DNA of 64,000 bases, from assembly GCF_034424175.1 (NCBI RefSeq), contig NZ_CP139986.1:2666001-2730000 (forward strand), written 5' to 3'. Positions within the stretch are counted from its first letter, which is position 1. Each line of letters starts with the position of its first letter. Shown here piece by piece: positions 25,690-33,777 of this stretch. A program made the translations under genes and the position numbers. Origin of the DNA: Kluyvera intermedia (lineage in GTDB: Bacteria; Pseudomonadota; Gammaproteobacteria; Enterobacterales; Enterobacteriaceae). The notes below the pieces were generated by a model, which did no database searches, had not been told where the DNA came from, and saw only the letters and a program-made list of their open reading frames with translations.

Positions 25690-26664
25690 TTATTTTTCTG
25701 GCAGCTTAATATCGTTAAACATGGCTTCGATGTCTTCATTTGAGCGCAACGCCACCGCAGTATCGACCACGTCGCGAGTCAGATGTGGGGCGAAGCGTTG
25801 AATGAAATCATACATATAGCTGCGCAGGAAGGTACTGCGGCGGAAGCCAATTTTGGTGGTGCTATGGCTGAAAATACCCTCGGCATCCAGTTTTACCAGA
25901 TCGGGATCGGAGACCGGATCAACCGCCATGCTGGCGATGACCCCTACCCCTAACCCCAGACGAACGTAGGTTTTAATCACATCGGCGTCGGTGGCGGTAA
26001 ACACGATACGCGGCGTCAGCCCCGCTCGGTTGAAGGCGGTATCAAGCTCAGAACGTCCGGTGAAGCCAAAGGTATAGGTGACCAGCGGATACTGCGCCAG
26101 TTCTTCAATAGTGACCGACGTTTTAGATGCCAGCGGGTGCTCAGGCGTCACGACAATGGAACGGTTCCAGTGGTAGCACGGCAGCATCACCAAATCGTCA
26201 TACAGATGCAGCGCTTCGGTCGCAATGGCGAAGTCGGCATTGCCTTTCGATACCGCTTCAGCAATCTGCGTAGGCGAGCCCTGATGCATATGCAGGGAAA
26301 CGCGCGGATAGCGCTCGATAAAGCCCTTAATCACGCCAGGAAGCGCATAGCGGGCCTGTGTGTGGGTGGTCGCAACATATAGAGAACCTTTATCCGGCCA
26401 CGTGTGCTCGCCCGCGACAGATTTAATCGCATCCACTTTGGACAGCACTTCACGGGCAATACGGATAATTTCCTGACCTGCTGGCGTAACCTGCGTCAAA
26501 TGCTTACCGCTTCGGGCAAAAATCTGGATACCCAGCTCATCCTCCAGCATCCTGACCTGCTTACTGATGCCCGGCTGCGAGGTATACAACCCTTCAGCGG
26601 TAGAGGAGACGTTAAGGTTGTGGTTGACCACCTCAACGATATAGCGGAGTTGCTGTAATTTCAT
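25690..26664 (-). CDS. cysB: CysB, LysR-family master regulator of cysteine synthesis
   Basis: Tetrameric LysR-type activator of sulfur assimilation genes; N-acetylserine is the inducer and sulfide the anti-inducer. 324 residues from the ATG at 26664, the E. coli length and N-terminus (M-K-L-Q-Q-L-R-Y). An in-frame ATG seven codons upstream is rejected. The winged helix-turn-helix covers residues 1-60 (S-Q-P-G-I-S-K-Q-V-R recognition helix), followed by the periplasmic-binding-like sensor domain. Within this window yciW and tcyP are CysB-regulon members in E. coli. Confidence 0.98.
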   Translation of the reverse strand: MKLQQLRYIVEVVNHNLNVSSTAEGLYTSQPGISKQVRMLEDELGIQIFARSGKHLTQVTPAGQEIIRIAREVLSKVDAIKSVAGEHTWPDKGSLYVATTHTQARYALPGVIKGFIERYPRVSLHMHQGSPTQIAEAVSKGNADFAIATEALHLYDDLVMLPCYHWNRSIVVTPEHPLASKTSVTIEELAQYPLVTYTFGFTGRSELDTAFNRAGLTPRIVFTATDADVIKTYVRLGLGVGVIASMAVDPVSDPDLVKLDAEGIFSHSTTKIGFRRSTFLRSYMYDFIQRFAPHLTRDVVDTAVALRSNEDIEAMFNDIKLPEK

Positions 26665-26797
26665 GCGGTTGTATCCAGTCTGCACTCGGGAAACGGTTAT
26701 AAAGACGATTTAATCATAAGAAATGCATCTTCTATAACCACTATATCATTTATAGCAAGTGTGTATAGATGGAAACAAAAAATAATAACCAGGTTAT

Positions 26798-26823
26798 AAA
26801 AAAGGGCCGCTTAGCGGCCCTTT
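26798..26823 (-). terminator. topA terminator
   Basis: GGGCCGC-TTA-GCGGCCC forms a seven-pair stem beyond the topA stop and is followed on the minus strand by TTTTTTAT, a textbook intrinsic terminator. Confidence 0.9.
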
Positions 26824-26844
26824 GTCAACGTTATCAACGATACG

Positions 26845-29442
26845 TTATTTTTTAGCTTCAACCCATTTACCGTCAACAAAGAACGCTGACCAGCCCGTTG
26901 CTTTACCGTCTTTTTCAGAGGAAACGTACTGTTGTTTGGTTTTACGGCTAAAGCGCACCATCGTTTTATTACCCGCCGGATCCTGCTGTGGCGCGTCGGC
27001 CAGATAGCGCAGTTTTTCCGGTAAACGATCGCGGAAGCGGTACAATTCTTCTACCAGCGGCGCACGCGTTTCGCGAGATTTCGGGAAGGTGTTGGCCGCG
27101 AGGAAGACCCCAGCCGCACCATCACGCAGAACGAAATACGCGTCAGATTTCTCGCACGGCAACTCTGGCAGTGGTACCGGATCTTCCTTCGGTGGTGCAA
27201 CTTCACCACTGCGCAAGATTTTACGGGTGTTCTTGCACTCTTCGTTGGTACACGCCATGTACTTACCAAAACGCCCCATTTTCAGGTGCATTTCAGAACC
27301 ACATTTTTCGCATTCCACGATAGGACCGTCATAACCCTTGATGCGGAACTCACCTTCTTCGATCTCATAACCGTCGCAGGTCGGGTTATTACCACAAACG
27401 TGCAGTTTACGTTTTGGATCGATGAGGTAGCTGTCCATTGCCGTGCCACATTTCTGGCAGCGACGTTTGGCACGCAGCGCGTTGGTTTCGGCATCATCGC
27501 CTTCCAGCACGTTCAGCACTTCGTTTTCCGGCACCAGGTTAATGGTGGTTTTGCAACGTTCTTTCGGGGTCAGAGCATAGCCGGAGCAACCGAGGAACAC
27601 GCCGGTGCTGGCGGTACGAATACCCATTTTGCGACCGCAGGTTGGACAGTCGATGCTGGTCAGCACCATCTGATTTGGCTGCATGCCGCCTTCTTCTGGC
27701 GCTTTTTCTGCGGTTTCCAGCTGCTTGGTGAAATCACCAAAGAACAGATCCAGAACCTTCTTCCACTCGGCTTCATGATTCGCCACGCGGTCGAGATGAT
27801 CTTCCATCTGCGCGGTGAAATCGTAGTTCATCAGCTCGCGGAAGTTCTCTTCCAGACGATCGGTTACGATCTCACCCATTTTTTCAGCATAGAAGCGACG
27901 GTTTTCCGTACGTACATAGCCCCTGTCCTGAATGGTCGAGATGATCGACGCATAGGTGGACGGACGGCCAATACCGCGTTTTTCCAACTCTTTAACCAAA
28001 GAGGCTTCGCTAAAACGCGCAGGCGGTTTGGTAAAGTGCTGTGCTGGCATCAGTTCAACCAGGGTCAAGCTATCGCCCTGTTTAACCACCGGCAGAACAC
28101 GGTCTTCATCGCCTTTACGCAGCGCTGGCATCACCTTAGTCCAGCCGTCAAAACGCAGGGTACGACCGCGCGCTTTAAGTTTGAAATCGCCGGCTTTGAC
28201 GGTCAAGGTGGTGGAATCATACTGCGCTGGTGTCATCTGACAGGCGACAAACTGGCGCCAAATCAGCTGATACAGTTTCTGCGCATCCGCTTCCATATCT
28301 TTTAACGACTCAGCCACCACATTCACGTCAGAAGGACGAATCGCTTCGTGCGCTTCCTGTGAGTTTTCTTTGCTGGCGTACTGATTAGCGTTTTCCGGCA
28401 GATACTTCTTACCGAAGTTGTCGCCAATGTAATCGCGAACCATGTTCACTGCGTCCTGACTCAGGTTAGTGGAGTCGGTACGCATGTAGGTGATGTAGCC
28501 CGCTTCATATAAGCGCTGCGCCATCATCATGGTTTTCTTCACCCCAAAGCTTAGACGCGTACTGGCCGCCTGTTGCAAAGTGGAGGTAATAAATGGTGCG
28601 CCAGGCTTGCTGCTGGTTGGCTTGTCTTCGCGTTCAAGAACGCTGTAACCGGCTTTTTCCAGCACGCTGACGGCTGCCATGGTTTCATCACGATTAACCG
28701 GACGGAACGGCTTGTCAGCTTTATGCGTTACCTGCAACGCCAGGGCGTCACCGCCCGGAGTGGTGGTGTTCGCGTTCACTTCCCAGAACTCTTCTGGAAC
28801 AAACGCTTTAATTTCGCGCTCACGCTCAACCACCAAACGAACAGCCACAGACTGCACGCGGCCTGCGGATAAACCGCGGGCAATTTTTTTCCACAACAGT
28901 GGAGAAACCATGTAACCCACTACGCGGTCCATAAAGCGACGCGCCTGCTGAGCGTTTACACGGTCAATATTCAGTTCACCCGGCTTCTCAAAAGCCTGCT
29001 GAATTGCATTCTTGGTTATTTCGTTAAACACCACGCGGCTATAGCGAGACTCATCACCACCGATCACTTCCCGCAGGTGCCATGCAATGGCCTCCCCTTC
29101 GCGGTCAAGGTCAGTTGCGAGATAGATGTGGTCGGCTTTTTCCGCCAGCTGTTTAAGTTCCGAAACAACCTTTTCTTTACCCGGCAGCACTTCGTAATGT
29201 GCAGTCCAGTCATGCCATGGGTCGATACCCATGCGGTTAACTAGCGCGCCTCGTTCATCCTTTTTAGGCTTTTTGGCCGTTTTGGTGGAGGTAGAGTCAG
29301 CGCTCTTTTTGGCAGCTGAGCCACTTGTCGGCAAATCGCGGATATGACCGACGCTGGACTTAACCACGTAGTCATTACCCAGATACTTATTGATCGTTTT
29401 GGCTTTTGCCGGGGACTCAACGATAACGAGAGCTTTACCCAT
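26845..29442 (-). CDS. topA: DNA topoisomerase I
   Basis: Type IA topoisomerase that relaxes negative supercoils behind RNA polymerase. The ATG at 29442 gives 865 residues, as in E. coli. A longer in-frame extension upstream is non-homologous. The N-terminal Toprim domain begins at once (A-L-V-I-V-E-S-P-A-K-A). The catalytic tyrosine lies in G-Y-I-T-Y-M-R-T-D-S near residue 319. The C-terminal region holds several zinc-ribbon CxxC pairs that bind single-stranded DNA and RNA polymerase. Confidence 0.98.
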   Translation of the reverse strand: MGKALVIVESPAKAKTINKYLGNDYVVKSSVGHIRDLPTSGSAAKKSADSTSTKTAKKPKKDERGALVNRMGIDPWHDWTAHYEVLPGKEKVVSELKQLAEKADHIYLATDLDREGEAIAWHLREVIGGDESRYSRVVFNEITKNAIQQAFEKPGELNIDRVNAQQARRFMDRVVGYMVSPLLWKKIARGLSAGRVQSVAVRLVVEREREIKAFVPEEFWEVNANTTTPGGDALALQVTHKADKPFRPVNRDETMAAVSVLEKAGYSVLEREDKPTSSKPGAPFITSTLQQAASTRLSFGVKKTMMMAQRLYEAGYITYMRTDSTNLSQDAVNMVRDYIGDNFGKKYLPENANQYASKENSQEAHEAIRPSDVNVVAESLKDMEADAQKLYQLIWRQFVACQMTPAQYDSTTLTVKAGDFKLKARGRTLRFDGWTKVMPALRKGDEDRVLPVVKQGDSLTLVELMPAQHFTKPPARFSEASLVKELEKRGIGRPSTYASIISTIQDRGYVRTENRRFYAEKMGEIVTDRLEENFRELMNYDFTAQMEDHLDRVANHEAEWKKVLDLFFGDFTKQLETAEKAPEEGGMQPNQMVLTSIDCPTCGRKMGIRTASTGVFLGCSGYALTPKERCKTTINLVPENEVLNVLEGDDAETNALRAKRRCQKCGTAMDSYLIDPKRKLHVCGNNPTCDGYEIEEGEFRIKGYDGPIVECEKCGSEMHLKMGRFGKYMACTNEECKNTRKILRSGEVAPPKEDPVPLPELPCEKSDAYFVLRDGAAGVFLAANTFPKSRETRAPLVEELYRFRDRLPEKLRYLADAPQQDPAGNKTMVRFSRKTKQQYVSSEKDGKATGWSAFFVDGKWVEAKK

Positions 29443-29836
29443 AATCACCTTACCTAATTTGATTCTTCCAGGAATACATCGCACATGTTCCACATTCCAC
29501 TGGCGACAAGTCTTGTATGTTGCGGCAACGCCAAAGGATATCAACCCTTTACTGACCGGCATTTGATACAAGCAACCAGGTGGCTGAGTTTACAGACTTT
29601 TTTTCGTCAGATGTTATAGCACGAAGAATATTTGGTCGAATGTCAAGCAAATCTGTTGCCAGATCGCCGAAAGCGTCACACTGTACCTGATAAAATTCGT
29701 TACGCAACTTTATTAGCATGCAAACACCAATCATGCCAACTCTGAGGCAAAATCATTGTCCCTGGTAAACGTCGGGAAAATTTGCCCGAAATCAACACCC
29801 GGCGTAAACTAGCGGCGAAAATTTGAGGAGTTGAAT
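29443..29836. other. topA-yciN divergent promoter region
   Basis: 394 bp between divergent genes. In E. coli this region holds the cluster of supercoiling- and heat-shock-responsive topA promoters. I see no gene or clear repeat here; GAGGAG at 29825 is the yciN ribosome site. Confidence 0.5.
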
Positions 29837-30088
29837 ATGTCAAATAATAGCCAACCTATCGATCGTCAGACACTGCTTGTTGAAGCAAACCGACTCATTC
29901 GTGAGCATGAAGATACTTTAGCGGGAATTGAAGCCACTGGCGTAGAACAGCGCAATGGCGTGCTGGTTTTCAGCGGCGAATATTACCTTGATGAACAAGG
30001 CCTGCCGACGCCGAAAAGCACGGCGGTATTTAATATGTTCAAGTATCTCGCCCACCAGCTGTCTGAAAAATATCACCTGGTTGACTGA
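29837..30088 (+). CDS. yciN: YciN, small conserved protein
   Basis: 83-residue protein of the same length as E. coli YciN and nearly collinear with it (R-E-H-E-D-T-L-A-G-I-E-A-T-G-V, F-N-M-F-K-x-L-A-H, S-E-K-Y-H-L-V-D end). The ATG at 29837 follows GAGGAG; an in-frame TTG six bases upstream is closer than a ribosome site allows. The function is not known. Confidence 0.93.
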   Translation: MSNNSQPIDRQTLLVEANRLIREHEDTLAGIEATGVEQRNGVLVFSGEYYLDEQGLPTPKSTAVFNMFKYLAHQLSEKYHLVD

Positions 30089-30118
30089 GCGCGAGGCATT
30101 TGCCTGACCGCGTAAAAA

Positions 30119-30152
30119 ATGCCCGGTTAACTCTCGTTACCGGGCATTGTTA
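30119..30152 (+). terminator. yciN terminator (bidirectional with sohB)
   Basis: AATGCCCGGT and ACCGGGCATT form a ten-pair stem with an eleven-base loop, followed by GTTATT. It lies between the convergent yciN and sohB genes. Confidence 0.8.
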
Positions 30153-30171
30153 TTGATGGCGGTTCGTTTCT

Positions 30172-31218
30172 TTACAGCAAAGGTTTTTGCCCACGCTGCC
30201 ACCAGCGCATCATAAGACGGTCAGCACTTTCCGCGGCGCTACCGGTAAAGCGGTCCATCATTTTCTTACGCTGCATATAGCGCACGCTAATCACATCCCG
30301 GTCATCCATCAGCCCCAGCAGTAGTTCATCACTGGTGCCTACTTCATCAACCAGACCTTTTTCTTGTGCCTGAGAACCGTACCAGTGTTCACCGGTAGCC
30401 ACCTGGTCAATATCCAGCGTCGGGCGCATTTCTTTGACAAAGTCTTTAAACAGCAGATGAGTTTCGTTCAGCTCTTCGCGGAATTTTTGACGCCCTTCCT
30501 CTGTGTTCTCCCCCAGTAAGGTCAAGGTACGTTTGTACTGCCCTGCCGTGTGCAGCTCGACGTCGATGTCTTTATTCTTAAGGAAGCGGTTAAGGTTTGG
30601 GATCTGCGCCACAACACCGATAGAGCCTAAAATAGCAAATGGGGCAGCAACAATCTTGTTCGCCACACAGGCCATCATATATCCGCCACTGGCCGCGACT
30701 TTATCAACCGCTACCGTCAGAGGGATCTTTTTCTCACGGATACGCTGTAGCTGAGAAGCGGCCAGGCCGTAACCATGCACCACACCACCAGGGCTCTCCA
30801 GACGCACGACCACCTGATCCTGCGCAGTAGCCACCGTGAGCACGGCGGTTATCTCTTCACGCAACGAGGCGACCTCGTGTGCATCCATACTGCCTTTAAA
30901 ATCAATGACCCACACGCGGGGTTTATTCGCCGAAGCCATTTCACCGTGCTTCGCCTTTGCTTTCGCCGCTTTGGCGTCCAGCTTCAATTTCTTCTTTTGC
31001 GCTTTATGCCAGAGTTTTTGCTGCGGCCCATCAAGGAGGGCGACCGCTAAATCTTCCTGCATCTCTTTGTGCTGCTCGCTAAGATTGGTGATTCGCAACT
31101 CACCGCGCTGCCGCTTGCGCTGAGTCAGATTAACGATGAGTACCGCAATAACGGCAATGGCGACGACAACAGTGACGATTTTCGCCAGAAACAGACCATA
31201 TTGAAAAAGTAATTCCAC
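30172..31218 (-). CDS. sohB: SohB, S49-family inner-membrane protease
   Basis: Signal-peptide-peptidase-like serine protease homologous to SppA and suppressor of htrA/degP defects in E. coli. I chose the GTG at 31218 (348 residues) because it restores the conserved x-E-L-L-x-x-Y-G-L-F-L-A-K start, and GGTGGAT precedes it. The upstream ATG at 31242 adds an unconserved octapeptide. One N-terminal membrane anchor (about residues 8-28) and a charged linker precede the protease domain. The nucleophilic Ser is in V-A-A-S-G-G-Y-M-M. Confidence 0.93.
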   Translation of the reverse strand: MELLFQYGLFLAKIVTVVVAIAVIAVLIVNLTQRKRQRGELRITNLSEQHKEMQEDLAVALLDGPQQKLWHKAQKKKLKLDAKAAKAKAKHGEMASANKPRVWVIDFKGSMDAHEVASLREEITAVLTVATAQDQVVVRLESPGGVVHGYGLAASQLQRIREKKIPLTVAVDKVAASGGYMMACVANKIVAAPFAILGSIGVVAQIPNLNRFLKNKDIDVELHTAGQYKRTLTLLGENTEEGRQKFREELNETHLLFKDFVKEMRPTLDIDQVATGEHWYGSQAQEKGLVDEVGTSDELLLGLMDDRDVISVRYMQRKKMMDRFTGSAAESADRLMMRWWQRGQKPLL

Positions 31219-31471
31219 ACATCCACCTTGTACAAAAATCACAAAATCTGTCGCTCAGTGTACAACACCAAACCCGGTACGTCTTGATTGCAGTATCAGG
31301 CCACGAGGCGGCTTCCAGTTTACTTTTTTGCTGATGAAATCATTGCAAATTGTTAATTATTCGTTGTCTCTCCTGCTCGCTGATTGAAATAGCGCGAATA
31401 TTCAGGCATAAAGCCCAAACGCCCTGAAAAGTACATAAAATATGGCATTTCTTATGCCAACAGGAGTCACC

Positions 31472-32233
31472 GTGCACTATCAACCTCAACTTGACTTGTT
31501 GCAGAACCGTATCATTCTGGTGACCGGTGCCAGCGATGGTATTGGTCGCGAGGCCGCTTTGACCTATTCTCGTCACGGCGCCAGCGTCATTTTGCTCGGC
31601 CGCAATGACGATAAACTTCGTGCCGTCGCGCAGGAAATTGACCACGCAGGTGGAATTCCCGCCCGCTGGTATACATTAGATCTGCTCACCTGTACGCCAC
31701 AATCCTGCCAGCAGATTGCTCAACAAATTCGCCTGGACTACCCGCGCCTCGATGGTGTTCTGCACAATGCCGGGTTATTAGGCGACGTCGTATCGATGAT
31801 GGAGCAGGATCCAGACGTCTGGCAGCAGGTGATGCAGGTTAATGTCAACGGCACCTTTATGCTGACCCAAGCGCTGCTGCCGCTGCTGCTGCAATCCGAA
31901 TCCGCATCGTTAATTTTCACCTCCTCAAGCGTTGGCCGTGAGGGCCGGGCTAACTGGGGCGCCTATGCGGTATCAAAATTTGCCACTGAAGGCATGATGC
32001 AGGTACTGGCTGAAGAGTATAAGAGCCAGCATTTGCGCGTAAACTGCATTAACCCAGGCGGTACGCGCACCGGCATGCGCGCCAGTGCCTTCCCCACAGA
32101 AGACCCGCAAAAACTTAAAACTCCCGCCGATATTATGCCGCTGTATTTGTGGCTAATGGGCGATGATAGCCGCCGTAAAACCGGTATGACTTTTGATGCC
32201 CAGCCCGGGCGCAAACCAGGAATTGCCCAATGA
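31472..32233 (+). CDS. yciK: YciK, short-chain dehydrogenase/reductase
   Basis: 253-residue classical SDR homologous to E. coli YciK (252). The Rossmann motif T-G-A-S-D-G-I-G sits near residues 19-26. H-N-A-G replaces the N-N-A-G motif. The catalytic S and Y-x3-K are present (S-S-S-V-G and Y-A-V-S-K). The start is GTG at 31472 with AGGAG five bases upstream, matching the E. coli N-terminus (x-H-Y-Q-P); an ATG at 31442 is rejected. The substrate is unknown. Its stop overlaps the btuR start by four bases. Confidence 0.93.
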   Translation: MHYQPQLDLLQNRIILVTGASDGIGREAALTYSRHGASVILLGRNDDKLRAVAQEIDHAGGIPARWYTLDLLTCTPQSCQQIAQQIRLDYPRLDGVLHNAGLLGDVVSMMEQDPDVWQQVMQVNVNGTFMLTQALLPLLLQSESASLIFTSSSVGREGRANWGAYAVSKFATEGMMQVLAEEYKSQHLRVNCINPGGTRTGMRASAFPTEDPQKLKTPADIMPLYLWLMGDDSRRKTGMTFDAQPGRKPGIAQ

Positions 32234-32820
32234 GTGATGAACGTTATCGTGAGCGCCAGCAGCGCGTAAAAGAGCGCGTTGCCGCCCGTGTCGCCGCAGC
32301 CCAGGACACCCGAGGAATTGTGATTGTGTTTACTGGCAACGGTAAAGGCAAAACCACCGCCGCGTTCGGCACCGCCACCCGCGCGGTAGGCCACGGTCAT
32401 AACGTCGGCGTTATCCAGTTTATTAAAGGTACCTGGCCCAACGGCGAGCGCAATTTGCTGGAGCCGCTGGGCGTCGAATTTCAGGTGATGGCGACCGGTT
32501 TTACCTGGGATACTCAAAACCGTGAAAGCGATACCCAGGCGTGCCTGGCGGTGTGGGAACATGCCAAACGCATGCTGGCAGACGAAACGCTCGATATGGT
32601 GCTGCTCGACGAGCTGACCTATATGGTGGCCTACGATTATTTACCGCTTGAAGAGGTGTTAACGGCGCTGAAAAACCGTCCAGAGCACCAGACGGTCATC
32701 ATCACCGGGCGCGGCTGTCACCGGGATATCCTTGACTATGCCGATACGGTCAGCGAACTGCGTCCGGTAAAGCATGCGTTCGAAGCCGGAATTAAGGCGC
32801 AGATTGGTATTGATTATTAA
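32230..32820 (+). CDS. btuR: Cob(I)alamin adenosyltransferase BtuR (CobO)
   Basis: Transfers the adenosyl group from ATP to cob(I)alamin for coenzyme B12 formation or salvage. 196 residues, as in E. coli. An unusual P-loop (G-N-G-K-G-K-T-T-A) lies near residue 36. It is coupled to yciK (ATGA overlap). Its last 29 bases overlap the 3' end of the convergent AraC-family gene, an accessory insertion. Confidence 0.97.
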   Translation: MSDERYRERQQRVKERVAARVAAAQDTRGIVIVFTGNGKGKTTAAFGTATRAVGHGHNVGVIQFIKGTWPNGERNLLEPLGVEFQVMATGFTWDTQNRESDTQACLAVWEHAKRMLADETLDMVLLDELTYMVAYDYLPLEEVLTALKNRPEHQTVIITGRGCHRDILDYADTVSELRPVKHAFEAGIKAQIGIDY

Positions 32821-33754
32821 GCGTTAGTTTTTTGAGGAGTGTGGCGTTGAGCGGCAGACACAAACAGTCCTCGCCCAGTGCCAGCTCGCTTTCAATCACG
32901 TTTTGACGTGAGATAAAGCGCTTACGGTACTCGGTCGGCGTCAGCCCGCAGTACTTATTAAACGCGGCTATCAGATATTTATGTTCCTGAAAGCCGCAGC
33001 TGTGGCTGATGTCGGTAATCGGCGTGCGCGTATCACGTAGTAAGGTGCGCGCTTTATTGAGCCGAACCAGCGTTAAGTACTCTTTAAAATTGTGCCGACT
33101 CACCTTTTTAAACAATCGCGAAAACCATGAGTAACTCATCCCGGTATGGCTGGCGACGTCACTGAGGGTCAGCGGCTGATCAAAATTCTGGTTAATAAAA
33201 TCGATGCCTTTTTTGATCATTGCCTCTTCGCGCAACGAATTTTCGGCACGCCATGTCGGCTGTCCGGCACTGACTAGCGCATCCAGCAAGAGATAGATGG
33301 CGGCAATACGCTGAAACGGTGCGCGGTTGTCAATAATCTGCTCCAGTAGCACCGTGAGGCGTTGCCAGACCTGATCTTCACCCTCAACCTGTAACCCAGA
33401 GTGAGTTTGCCAGGTTAACGACGGTGCCGGATGCAGTTCATCAAATAACCCCGGTGAAAACTGCACCGTTAACAGTTGGCTGCCCGGCTCTTGTGCATTC
33501 AGCGAGTGAACCTCCTCGGCGTTGATATAAAGCATTTCCCCACATGATAGTTCAACACTTTGCTGGCCCACCGCGAGAGAAAAACGCCCCATCAGCACCG
33601 TAATCAACTCCGGTGCAGGGTGCCAGTGAGGCTCGCAGTAGCGAACCTCAGCGGCAAACACGTTCAGCTTCTGGGCATCAAAAGCAATCAGCTCATAGCC
33701 GCCAGTGACCGATGGTGGCACCGACCGTGGATGAGTCACTGAAAAAGGAAACAC
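32792..33754 (-). CDS. AraC-family regulator of the beta-glucoside unit
   Basis: 320 residues: an N-terminal cupin-type sensor domain (H-W-H-P-A-P-E-L-I-T-V-L and G-E-M-L-Y-I-N motifs, about residues 20-110) and a C-terminal AraC double helix-turn-helix (about 190-290: L-S-D-V-A-S-H-T-G-M-S and T-D-I-S-H-S-C-G-F-Q-E-H-K-Y). It is the last gene of the GPH-GH3-AraC set, starting 23 bases after the GH3 stop, and very likely controls it in response to a beta-glucoside. It runs tail to tail into btuR with a 29-bp overlap. Confidence 0.85.
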   Translation of the reverse strand: MFPFSVTHPRSVPPSVTGGYELIAFDAQKLNVFAAEVRYCEPHWHPAPELITVLMGRFSLAVGQQSVELSCGEMLYINAEEVHSLNAQEPGSQLLTVQFSPGLFDELHPAPSLTWQTHSGLQVEGEDQVWQRLTVLLEQIIDNRAPFQRIAAIYLLLDALVSAGQPTWRAENSLREEAMIKKGIDFINQNFDQPLTLSDVASHTGMSYSWFSRLFKKVSRHNFKEYLTLVRLNKARTLLRDTRTPITDISHSCGFQEHKYLIAAFNKYCGLTPTEYRKRFISRQNVIESELALGEDCLCLPLNATLLKKLTLNNQYQSAP

Positions 33755-33777
33755 ACGTCATCTCCTGTCGTTTATCA

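Noticed and set aside
27286..28305. 339-codon open frame antisense to topA
   Set aside because: It is fully inside a well-conserved essential gene and lacks a ribosome site; long antisense frames are common in GC-biased codon usage.
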